A stretch of DNA of 17,396 nucleotides, from the NCBI GenBank assembly GCA_033721095.1, contig JAWWBG010000028.1, forward strand, positions 1 through 17,396, given 5' to 3'. Positions 7,910 to 14,106 of the stretch are shown here, in pieces (positions within the stretch are counted from its first letter, which is position 1; every line of letters begins with the position of its first letter). A model generated the notes under the pieces. The model worked only from the letters and a program-made list of their open reading frames with translations, made no database searches and was not told where the DNA came from. Source of the DNA: JAWWBG01 sp033721095. Its GTDB lineage: Bacteria; Actinomycetota; Nitriliruptoria; Nitriliruptorales; Nitriliruptoraceae. A program made the translations under genes and the position numbers.

Positions 7910-7992
7910 AGTCACGGATCGTGAGGCGCGTGACTCGCTGTAATGTCAGTTGTGGTCAATCGTGACGGTCCGTGACATCCGTGAGCGCTCAC
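7910..7992. promoter_or_regulatory. Palindrome and CGTGA-repeat cluster in the gap upstream of tadE3
   Basis: Within the 189-bp gap there is a perfect 12-bp palindrome GTGAGCGCTCAC (7981-7992), identical to the centre of the symmetric lac operator. A second palindrome, TCACG-GAT-CGTGA, lies at 7912-7924. CGTGA also occurs at 7929, 7961, 7971 and 7980, the last three about 10 bp apart, and AGTCACG (7910-7916) pairs with CGTGACT (7929-7935). A TTGACC -35-like hexamer lies on the minus strand at 7959-7954, but I see no matching -10. The arrangement suggests an operator region controlling tadE3-tadG2, possibly for a LacI- or CRP-type regulator. A transcription-end structure for tadE2 is the alternative. 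Confidence 0.45.
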
Positions 7993-8012
7993 CGTTCAGG
8001 ACGGGGCGCTGG

Positions 8013-8555
8013 TCAGTACTCGCAGCGGAACTCGGCACCCGACGGGTGGGCGAACGCGAAGCTGCCGAAGAGCGGGATCGTGACCCCGTAGTCGTTCGGG
8101 TTGAGCAGCTCCAGCTCGACACGCACGTTGATGGAGGCCACCTCGGTGTTGTCCGAGGGCACGTCCGGATCGGGCTCGAGCGACTCGTCGCAGGGCACGT
8201 CGGTGGCCACGCCACCCGACCACGTGTCCGCGACCGGATCCCAGGTCCATGTCCCGGTCTCGGTCTCGGTGCCGTTCTCGAGCACCTGGAGCCGGCGCAC
8301 CGTCACCTGGAGGTCGTCGAAGTCCACGAAGGGTGGGGCGGCGTCCTCGGACTTGACCTGGATCTCGCCGACCGTGACGCCGATGAGCGACCCGAAGCGG
8401 GCTGCCTCACGGGAGGCGGCGTGCACGCCCTGGAGCCGGTTGAAGAGGATGCCGAACTCGATGATCCCGAAGATGAGCAGGACGACGATGGGCAGGACCA
8501 GGCTGGTCTCCACCGCCGCCGCACCCTCGTCGCGGCCGGGTCGCAGGAATCGCAT
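8013..8555 (-). CDS. TadE-like pseudopilin (TadE2)
   Basis: This 180-residue protein starts MRFLRPGRDEGAAAVETSLV: basic leader, G11, Glu at +5 (E16), and one membrane helix to about residue 38, then HAASREAARFG. This is the TadE-type pseudopilin signature. Its exterior part shares the blocks DTWSGG, DVPC, PDP and LLNPNDYGVT.PL, and the end EFRCEY, with TadE1, so the two are paralogues that flank TadG1. The ATG at 8555 is preceded by GAGG at a spacing of about nine bases, and the gene starts 20 bp after the TadG1 stop. Earlier in-frame starts would run into TadG1 and add an arginine-rich stretch before the leader. It probably inserts in the membrane as a minor pilin of a Tad-like apparatus whose other parts are elsewhere. 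Confidence 0.82.
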   Translation of the reverse strand: MRFLRPGRDEGAAAVETSLVLPIVVLLIFGIIEFGILFNRLQGVHAASREAARFGSLIGVTVGEIQVKSEDAAPPFVDFDDLQVTVRRLQVLENGTETETGTWTWDPVADTWSGGVATDVPCDESLEPDPDVPSDNTEVASINVRVELELLNPNDYGVTIPLFGSFAFAHPSGAEFRCEY

Positions 8556-8575
8556 GATCGATCGCCTCGCTCTCG

Positions 8576-9943
8576 TCACCAGTCGCAGCGGTCGCCGGCC
8601 TCGCCCGCGATCCCGCACAGCCGGGTGTCCGTGCCGATGAAGTCATGGTCCTTGAGGCTGCCGTACCAGTACTGGTTCACCAGCTCGAAGGTGATGCACG
8701 CCTCGCTGCCGTCCCAGGTCGGTGGGTCGTTCAGCCACGTCGCCGACGTCGGGTGGTTGGCGATGTTCGAGCAGGCCGTCTTGCCGCCCGGGTCGCTCTG
8801 CTTCGGCTTGACGATGTAGGTCGGGTGGCGCACGGTCACGACGATGAACGTGCTGGGCTTGAGGACCGCGTTCTGGCCCGAGCCGGCCAGCTCCCAGATC
8901 CCGAGGATCGGGAAGGAGTACTCGCAGTCGTCGCGGTGCAGCGGTGTCGTTCGGAGTTGTCCGAACTCGTCCAGGTCACAATTGATCTTGTTGAACGCCG
9001 CCTGCAGCTTCGAGTTGTTCTGGTCCGAGGTACGGGCGTCGCACGGGTCGTTGGCGCCACCCGCGTACGGACTCGACCGGATCTTGCAGTCGTAGTCGCT
9101 CCAGCCGTTCAGCGGGATGCTGTTTGCAGCCGAACCGGTGTAGGGCGGCGGGGTGTTCGGCGGCTTCTGCCCGAGCTCGATGTCATGGCGCCATCCCTTC
9201 AGCATCAGGTCGTCGAGGGCCTCGGCGTTGCACTGGTTGTCGGGCGCGTTCTTGTCGAAGCAGACCCAGCCCCAGGAGCCCGACCCACCGGAGCCGCAGC
9301 CGTTCGCCAGCCCGAAGTCCGTGGACTTCCAGGTCTTGCCGAGCGACGTGGTCAGCTTGGTGCCCTTGGGGCTCTTGAGCCAGAGCTCGTTGACGATGTC
9401 GTTGGCGGCGCTGCCGTCGTCGACGCACATCGACAACGGCCGGAGCCCGTTCTGGTGGGGCTTGAACTGAACCGTCGCCTGGTTCGCGACGTTCAGTTCG
9501 TCGAACCCGTAGACACTCGCGAAGAACGGCGTCAACTCACCGTTGAACGTGACGCGGACCTTGCCGCGTTCGAGGTCGAAGCACGACTGCTCGACGGTGA
9601 AGTCGGTTGCGTCCGGGGTGGACCCCTGGTTGTCCTCGAGCATCTCGAGGGCCGCCTGGTAGACGGGGTGCGTGTCGATCAGCGTCGTCCAGCCGCCGCC
9701 CGTGTTGCAGACGTTCTCGGCTGCCACCTCGGCGCCGTACAGGGCCGCGGAATCGACGTCGGCGACCAGGTCGCGACGCTCCTTCCACATCATCCCGCCG
9801 TCGACGGCGATGGCACCGGCGCCCATGATCATCAGCATCGTGATGGCCACGTAGATGACCGTCAGCCCGCCGTCACGGGGCTCGCGGGTGGGACGCCGAC
9901 GCCTGGCTGCAGGTCGTCGGACGCGTTGGATCAGTACTCGCAT
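8576..9943 (-). CDS. TadG-like membrane-anchored protein (TadG1), cysteine-rich
   Basis: A 455-residue protein. A basic arginine-rich N-terminus (1-23) leads into DGGLTVIYVAITMLMIMGAG, one membrane helix, then AIAVDGGMMWKERRDLVADVDSAALYGAE. That is the Tad/TadG N-terminal motif. No Glu follows at +5, so it is probably retained as a membrane anchor rather than processed like TadE. The exterior domain (about 70-455) has about 14 cysteines spread along its length, including GCGSGGSGSWGWVCFDK and the C-terminal CGIAGEAGDRCDW, which suggests several disulfides. No enzyme motif or von Willebrand A domain is apparent. The ATG lies inside the end of TadE1 (13-nt overlap), so it depends on translation of that gene. 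TadE2 follows 20 bp downstream. Function inferred: structural or anchoring part of a Tad-type pilus or surface complex. Confidence 0.75.
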   Translation of the reverse strand: MRVLIQRVRRPAARRRRPTREPRDGGLTVIYVAITMLMIMGAGAIAVDGGMMWKERRDLVADVDSAALYGAEVAAENVCNTGGGWTTLIDTHPVYQAALEMLEDNQGSTPDATDFTVEQSCFDLERGKVRVTFNGELTPFFASVYGFDELNVANQATVQFKPHQNGLRPLSMCVDDGSAANDIVNELWLKSPKGTKLTTSLGKTWKSTDFGLANGCGSGGSGSWGWVCFDKNAPDNQCNAEALDDLMLKGWRHDIELGQKPPNTPPPYTGSAANSIPLNGWSDYDCKIRSSPYAGGANDPCDARTSDQNNSKLQAAFNKINCDLDEFGQLRTTPLHRDDCEYSFPILGIWELAGSGQNAVLKPSTFIVVTVRHPTYIVKPKQSDPGGKTACSNIANHPTSATWLNDPPTWDGSEACITFELVNQYWYGSLKDHDFIGTDTRLCGIAGEAGDRCDW

Positions 9944-10470
9944 TGGAATTCAGCCAGGGCGGGGTGGGAGAGGTCAGCGGATCCCCACAGCGGCACGGTG
10001 ACGCCGTAGTCCTGTGGGTTGAGGAGCTCGACCTGGACGATCACGACGTTGTTGACGAGGTCCGTCGCCAGTGGCGGCGTCTCGGGGTCGGGTCGCAGGT
10101 CGTCGTGGCAGGGAACGTCTGAGGCGTTCCCGCCCGACCAGGTGTCGGTCACCGGGTTCCAGGACCACGTGTGGGAGACCTGGCTGCCGTCGCCGTAGGT
10201 CAGCACGCGCTCGATCGTGAGCGACAGGTCGTCGACGTCGACGTACTCGGGAGCTGTCGCGTCGGCCCGTGCCTGGGCGCTCGAGATCGGCGTGTCCTCG
10301 ATGGAGACCATCCGCGCCGCTTCGCGGGCGACCGCCTCCATCCCCTGTGACCGGTTGAGGGCCATCCCGAACTGGACGACGCCGAAGGCGATCACGACCA
10401 GCAGCGGCAACGCGAAGGCGGTCTCGACGAGCTGGGCGCCCTCGTCGCTGTGTCCTCGGAATCGGTGCAT
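9931..10470 (-). CDS. TadE-like pseudopilin (TadE1)
   Basis: This 179-residue protein starts MHRFRGHSDEGAQLVETAFALP. It has a glycine (G11) with Glu at +5 (E16), one membrane helix to about residue 38, then AVAREAARMV, the TadE signature. The exterior part carries DTWSGG, DVPC, PDPE and LLNPQDYGVTVPL, and ends EFQCEY, matching TadE2 throughout. The ATG at 10470 has a strong AAGGGAG ribosome site six bases upstream. The reading frame stays open for another 47 codons upstream, but that stretch lacks pilin-like sequence and would hide the leader. It is the first gene of the TadE1-TadG1-TadE2 module, so the 169-bp region upstream should hold the module promoter. Confidence 0.82.
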   Translation of the reverse strand: MHRFRGHSDEGAQLVETAFALPLLVVIAFGVVQFGMALNRSQGMEAVAREAARMVSIEDTPISSAQARADATAPEYVDVDDLSLTIERVLTYGDGSQVSHTWSWNPVTDTWSGGNASDVPCHDDLRPDPETPPLATDLVNNVVIVQVELLNPQDYGVTVPLWGSADLSHPALAEFQCEY

Positions 10471-10639
10471 CTCCGACTCCCTTTCCGCACGTGGAGGGCC
10501 TGGTGCGGCTCCAGACCCGGAAAACGCTGGAGGGAGGAGTCGCTGCCCTACAGAAGAAACATCGTCGCGACAGCCGGGAAACTTGAGGGGGAATCGGGGC
10601 GAATGTCCCACGTGTTCGGAACGGACGTCCCGGCTCGAA
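10471..10639. promoter_or_regulatory. Intergenic region with probable promoter of the tadE1 module
   Basis: This 169-bp gap lies upstream of tadE1 and downstream of the OctT-like gene, both on the minus strand. It contains an inverted repeat CTCCAG (10509-10514) / CTGGAG (10527-10532) with a 12-nt loop. It also has the palindrome GTCGCGAC (10564-10571) and CACGTG motifs near 10488 and 10610. I find no clear -35/-10 pair. A promoter is expected from position; the symmetric sites could bind regulators, or the hairpin could end the upstream transcript. Confidence 0.35.
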
Positions 10640-11407
10640 TCACGGCAATCCGGGTGTCGGGCGCTCGCCGGTCAGCTGCGGCAGCAGCGCCTTGGCCAGC
10701 TCGGACGCGATGACCTCGTGGGCCTCCGGTGGCCAGTGGATCCCGTCCTCGTTGAACCGGGCAGTGAAGGGCTCGACGTGCTCCCAGCAGGGCACGAACG
10801 CGAAGCGGTGATCGGCTGCGATCCTGGCGATGTCGGCGGTCGCGTCAGCGAGCCGTGGCCGCACGTGGCCGTAGTAGGGAGAGTTGTGCGAGGTGGGCGC
10901 GAGGACCACGCTCGCCGCCTTGCCCCGAGTCAGTCCGCGCACCTGGGTGAGCAGGAGCGTGTAGTGCTTGCGCACCTCCGACTGGGGGGTGCGCTGCATC
11001 CGTCCGCGTGTCGCCCGCACGATCAACGGGTAGGCACGCGTCATGGCGGTGCGCAGCGGGCGGCGCAGCCGAGCCGGTCGAAGGTGCGGGACGGCCAGCT
11101 CCCACAGCCGCGGGATTCCCCCCGGCGCGACGTCGAGCGACGCCTGGTGGATGACCACGATGTCGGCGCCGGGCAGCACCTCGAACATGACGTGCTGGTC
11201 CTTGGTGGTCAGTCGCACGGCGTCACGCAGCATCATCCCCGCGCGCGCGATCACGGTCGTCTCGACGGGCTGGCCCAGCTCCTCGGCAATCGTTGCGGCC
11301 AGGCGGGTCGGATACAGGTGGGCGGTGCCCGGCAGGCGGGGACCGGTGTTGTCGGTGAAGGCTGTCGAATCGCCCAGCACCACCAGCCGAAGCGCGGACT
11401 CGGTCAT
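10640..11407 (-). CDS. SGNH/GDSL-family acyltransferase or esterase, OctT-like
   Basis: This 255-residue soluble protein starts LRLVVLGDSTAFTDN, with the nucleophile serine S14 in GDS (block I). G57 follows in ARAGMML (block II). The block V pair is D221 and H224 in DGIHWPPEAH near the C-terminus. The usual GxND block III is replaced by HQASLD (87-92). Family members transfer or hydrolyse O-acyl esters. The overall plan resembles what I recall of mycobacterial diglucosylglycerate octanoyltransferase (OctT): a short GDS start, an unusual block III followed by IPRLWELAVPHLRP and an RRPLR segment, and the DGIHW end. That enzyme acylates methylglucose lipopolysaccharide precursors. The ATG overlaps the ctaA TGA (ATGA, 11404-11407), so translation is coupled to heme A synthase. 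No signal peptide is seen. Esterase or acyltransferase remains open. Confidence 0.75.
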   Translation of the reverse strand: MTESALRLVVLGDSTAFTDNTGPRLPGTAHLYPTRLAATIAEELGQPVETTVIARAGMMLRDAVRLTTKDQHVMFEVLPGADIVVIHQASLDVAPGGIPRLWELAVPHLRPARLRRPLRTAMTRAYPLIVRATRGRMQRTPQSEVRKHYTLLLTQVRGLTRGKAASVVLAPTSHNSPYYGHVRPRLADATADIARIAADHRFAFVPCWEHVEPFTARFNEDGIHWPPEAHEVIASELAKALLPQLTGERPTPGLP

Positions 11408-12336
11408 GCCGTGACGCTCGTCCGAGCCGGTGGCGGCGAGGCCGTCGTGGGGGCGGCCGGGTCGGGTCGTGCGTGCGCCTGCAGGGCAACATGGACCGCG
11501 GCGGCCCAGACACTGATGGCACCGGCGATGTGGAGGGCCACCAGGTGCGCGGGTATGCCAACCGCGTACTGGACGTAGCCGAGGGTGCCCTGTGCCAGCT
11601 CGAGGCCCAGCAGCAGCGCCGCCGCCCGGACGAGCGTGCGATCGCCCGTCGTTCGGGCGACGACGAGCACGGCGACGGTCAGCCCGAGCAGCAGCCACAC
11701 GGCGTCGGCGTGGGCAATCGCCATCACCCGGATGTCGAGGGCGAGGCGCTGCGCGTCGGCGTCGCCGGCGTGCGGGCCCGCGCCCGTGACCAGCGTCCCG
11801 AGGACCAGGACGAGCCCCGCAACGACCAGCAACCCGACGGCCAGCCGTCGGCCTGCGGGCACGGTCGGGGTCGCCGCGACATGCCGTTCGAACGCCCGGA
11901 AGACGAGGGTCACGGCCGCCGCGACGAGCGCGGCCGACAGCAGGAAGTGGCTGGCCACGATCAGGGGATGCAGGTCCGTGAGCACCGTCAACCCGCCCCA
12001 CAACGCCTGGAGCACGATGCCGATGGGCTGGATGGCGGCCAGCCGGAACAGGTCGCGTCGTTGCTCCCGTTGGCGCCACGCGGCAACCGCCACCCCCACG
12101 GCCACCGTCACCAGCACGAACGTCAGCAGGCGGTTGCCGAACTCGATCGCCGAGTGCATGCCCTCGGAGACCCCGTCAACGGGAACCCAGCTGGTGCCGT
12201 CACACGTCGGCCACTCGGGGCACCCGAGGCCGGACCCGGTGACACGGACGACACCACCGGTCAGCACGATGCCCATGTTGGCAACGAGGGCGGCGACCGA
12301 CCAGCGTCGCAGGGCAGGGGAAGCGGGGACGAGCAT
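11404..12336 (-). CDS. ctaA: Heme A synthase (COX15/CtaA family)
   Basis: This 310-residue polytopic membrane protein of about eight helices oxidises the C8 methyl of heme O to formyl, giving heme A for the oxidase. Visible signatures are GLGCPEWPTC with the paired cysteines C39 and C45 in the first outside loop, and HSAIEFGNR with heme ligand H61 and catalytic-type E65. Further candidate heme ligands are H130 (ASHFLL), H209 (IAHADAVW) and H269 (ALHIAGA), giving two four-helix halves as in the Bacillus enzyme. The length is normal. No Shine-Dalgarno sequence precedes the ATG; a TAGCCT hexamer 9 bp upstream would fit a nearly leaderless transcript. It is divergent from ctaB and followed by the overlapping OctT-like gene. 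Identification is firm. Confidence 0.93.
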   Translation of the reverse strand: MLVPASPALRRWSVAALVANMGIVLTGGVVRVTGSGLGCPEWPTCDGTSWVPVDGVSEGMHSAIEFGNRLLTFVLVTVAVGVAVAAWRQREQRRDLFRLAAIQPIGIVLQALWGGLTVLTDLHPLIVASHFLLSAALVAAAVTLVFRAFERHVAATPTVPAGRRLAVGLLVVAGLVLVLGTLVTGAGPHAGDADAQRLALDIRVMAIAHADAVWLLLGLTVAVLVVARTTGDRTLVRAAALLLGLELAQGTLGYVQYAVGIPAHLVALHIAGAISVWAAAVHVALQAHARPDPAAPTTASPPPARTSVTA

Positions 12337-12382
12337 GTCGGCGGCAGGCTACAGCCGCCACGGGCGTACCCTCCGGGGCTCC
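12337..12382. promoter_or_regulatory. Compact divergent promoter region between ctaA and ctaB
   Basis: Only 46 bp separate the two divergent ATGs. A -10-like TACCCT (12367-12372) lies 10 bp before the ctaB start, and TAGCCT on the minus strand (12351-12346) lies 9 bp before the ctaA start. Both fit TANNNT placed for transcripts with very short or no leaders, which are common in Actinomycetota. Ribosome sites are weak or absent on both sides. Shared control of heme O and heme A synthesis is likely. Confidence 0.45.
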
Positions 12383-13363
12383 ATGTCCCCCTTCATCGAG
12401 CATCCTGGCGTGGACGAAGGCGCCGCAACCGCCGCCGAGCCCCTGCACACGACCGGGCGGTACGAATCCCTGTCCGCCACCGTGCGCCGGTACGTGCTGG
12501 CGACCAAGCCACGGATCATTGAGCTGCTCCTCGTGACGACCGTGCCGGCCATGGTGGTCGCCCGCGAAGGGTGGCCCGGGACGCGGCTGGTGGCGATGAC
12601 ACTGCTCGGTGGTTCATTGACCGCGGGCTCGGCGAACGTCCTCAACAACGTTCACGACCGCGACGTCGACCAGCTGATGGGGCGCACGGGACGTCGCCCG
12701 ACCGCCCGCGGCGAGCTGTCGGTTCGCGCGGCCGTGGTCTACGGCATCGTGCTGGGCATCGTGGGCTTCGCGATCCTCGCCATCGAGGCCAACCTGCTGG
12801 CAGCCGTCCTGGCGGCGTCGGCCATCGGCTTCTACGTCTTCGTCTACACGATGTGGCTCAAGCGATCGACGGACCAGGCCGTCGTCATCGGGGGGGCGGC
12901 GGGCTGCGTCCCCGTGCTGACCGGCTGGGCTGCCGTCACGGGCAACCTGGCCGACCCGCGGCCGTGGTTGTTGTTCGCGATCGTCTTCTGGTGGACGCCA
13001 CCGCACTTCTGGGCACTCGCGATGAAGTACCGGCGGGACTACGAGGCCGCCGGGCTGCCGATGCTGCCCGTGACGCGCGGCAACGTCGTGGCCTCCCAGC
13101 ACGTCCTGCTGTACTCGTGGCTGCTGCTGTCGGTCGTGCTGCTGTACATCTCGACCGGCGTCGGCTGGCTGTTCATCGCCACCAGCCTGGGTGCGACGGC
13201 TGTCTGGCTGCTGCTCGCGGTGCGCCTGCGCCGAACCGCGCTGGCCGCGGAGGATCCCGAGACCGACCAGCCGACGATCCGAGCCGGGATGCGGCTGTTC
13301 GCGTGGTCGACGACGTGGCTGGCGCTCGTCTTCGTGGCGGCCGCCGTCGACGCCTCGCTGTAG
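12383..13363 (+). CDS. ctaB: Protoheme IX farnesyltransferase (heme O synthase)
   Basis: This 326-residue UbiA-family membrane prenyltransferase transfers farnesyl from farnesyl diphosphate to protoheme, giving heme O. The first Asp-rich motif is clear: NVLNNVHDRDVDQLMGRTGRRP, with N89, D92 and D96 binding the Mg-diphosphate. The second conserved block, KRSTDQAVVIGGAAGCVPVLTGW, and the CtaB-specific WWTPPHFWALAMKYRRDYEAAGLPMLPV segment confirm the subfamily. About nine membrane helices are expected. The ATG at 12383 gives a short cytoplasmic N-terminus of normal length; only a weak CCGGGG precedes it. The product feeds CtaA, encoded divergently 46 bp away. It is convergent with the cupredoxin gene, 35 bp downstream. 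Confidence 0.94.
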   Translation: MSPFIEHPGVDEGAATAAEPLHTTGRYESLSATVRRYVLATKPRIIELLLVTTVPAMVVAREGWPGTRLVAMTLLGGSLTAGSANVLNNVHDRDVDQLMGRTGRRPTARGELSVRAAVVYGIVLGIVGFAILAIEANLLAAVLAASAIGFYVFVYTMWLKRSTDQAVVIGGAAGCVPVLTGWAAVTGNLADPRPWLLFAIVFWWTPPHFWALAMKYRRDYEAAGLPMLPVTRGNVVASQHVLLYSWLLLSVVLLYISTGVGWLFIATSLGATAVWLLLAVRLRRTALAAEDPETDQPTIRAGMRLFAWSTTWLALVFVAAAVDASL

Positions 13364-13398
13364 GGGCGCCGGGCCCGATCCGGTCGCTCGCCGGGACC
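13364..13398. terminator. GC-rich spacer between convergent ctaB and cupredoxin genes
   Basis: The 35-bp spacer and its edge contain short overlapping self-complementary pieces: GGCGCC, GGGCCC, CCGG-N7-CCGG, and GGTC-N9-GACC. These could fold into small hairpins for both strands. There is no T-tract on either strand, so factor-independent termination is unproven. Confidence 0.25.
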
Positions 13399-14040
13399 TC
13401 AGCTGATGCTGGGCTCCGCGCCGGCCTCGGCGACGAGCTCGCCGATCATGTTCGGGTGCACGATGCAGATGAACGTGTAGGTGCCCTCACCGACCTGGAA
13501 GGTGACGACCTGGGTGTCCGGGCCCGGGGCGGGATCGCCACTGGAGGCAAGCTCCTCCGTGAGCGTGTCGTCGGTGAACAGGACCCAGTTGTGGGGCACG
13601 CCGGTGTTGCGGTTGTCGAACTCGACGGTGACGTCCTCGTCGGCCGGCACGACCATCATGGTCGCATCGAACGTGATGGGGTCGTCGGCGCCGATCACGA
13701 GGTCTGCCTCGGGGCCGTGCGGCAGCCGGTTGATGTTGAGCTCGGAGTCATCGACGTCGACGAAGAGGCCGACCGCAAACAGCAGGCCGGCGATCACCGG
13801 CAGGACCCCCGCGAGCGCAACAGCGGTGCCCTTGAAGCTGTCCAGCCTGTCCTGGGACGCGGCCAGCGAGATCGCGATCAGCACGCCTGCTGCCGCGACC
13901 GACGCGAGCACGAGCGCGGCCTCGCGCGTGTTCCACAGCAGGATCATGGCGAAGCCGATCACCAGCACGCCGATGACGGCGAGGATGGCCAGCGGCAGCA
14001 CCACGGGCAGGAATGCGCGGTTGCGGAACTCGGTCTTCAC
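13399..14040 (-). CDS. Membrane-anchored cupredoxin (type I copper) domain protein
   Basis: A 213-residue protein with three N-terminal membrane helices (about 9-35, 41-62, 73-95), a linker, and a C-terminal cupredoxin-like domain (about 112-213). A complete mononuclear blue-copper ligand set is visible: H150 in GVPHNW, then C192, H195 and M198 in CIVHPNM. The DVTVEFDNRNTG strand before H150 is typical of the fold. Such domains carry electrons or bind copper on the outer face of the membrane. The GTG start has a strong AGGAG ribosome site at 6-7 bases. It is the last gene of the oxidase operon, 66 bp after ctaG. It could be a dedicated electron donor to the oxidase, or a copper shuttle for assembly. 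Neither the three-helix anchor nor the exact role matches a named family I can recall. Confidence 0.82.
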   Translation of the reverse strand: MKTEFRNRAFLPVVLPLAILAVIGVLVIGFAMILLWNTREAALVLASVAAAGVLIAISLAASQDRLDSFKGTAVALAGVLPVIAGLLFAVGLFVDVDDSELNINRLPHGPEADLVIGADDPITFDATMMVVPADEDVTVEFDNRNTGVPHNWVLFTDDTLTEELASSGDPAPGPDTQVVTFQVGEGTYTFICIVHPNMIGELVAEAGAEPSIS

Positions 14041-14106
14041 GGACGTCTCCTGGATCGTGTCAACAGCGGGCTTGCAGGCTTGCGGGCTCGTGGCGCGTGT
14101 CGGTAC

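Noticed and set aside
7961..7992. CRISPR-like or iteron array from repeated CGTGAC
   Set aside because: The units are too short, only about three in tandem, with no spacers and no replication or cas gene nearby; an operator cluster explains it better.
8645..10009. Long open frame (454 codons) on the plus strand opposite TadG1
   Set aside because: It is the complement of TadG1 and the end of TadE1, rich in Arg, Val and Gly without any recognisable motif. High-GC DNA commonly leaves such opposite-strand frames open.
10471..10611. N-terminal extension of TadE1 by 47 codons
   Set aside because: The extension lacks pilin features, and a strong AAGGGAG site stands directly before the ATG at 10470, where the leader peptide begins.
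11408..12079. N-terminal extension of the OctT-like protein into the ctaA region
   Set aside because: It would be antiparallel in reading frame to nothing conserved and is Arg/Pro/Gly-rich; ctaA is clearly coded there in another frame, and the GDS block normally starts near the N-terminus.
14041..14106. Small gene or terminator between ctaG and the cupredoxin gene
   Set aside because: Only 66 bp with short GGCTTGC-type direct repeats; no start with a ribosome site other than that of the cupredoxin and no convincing hairpin.
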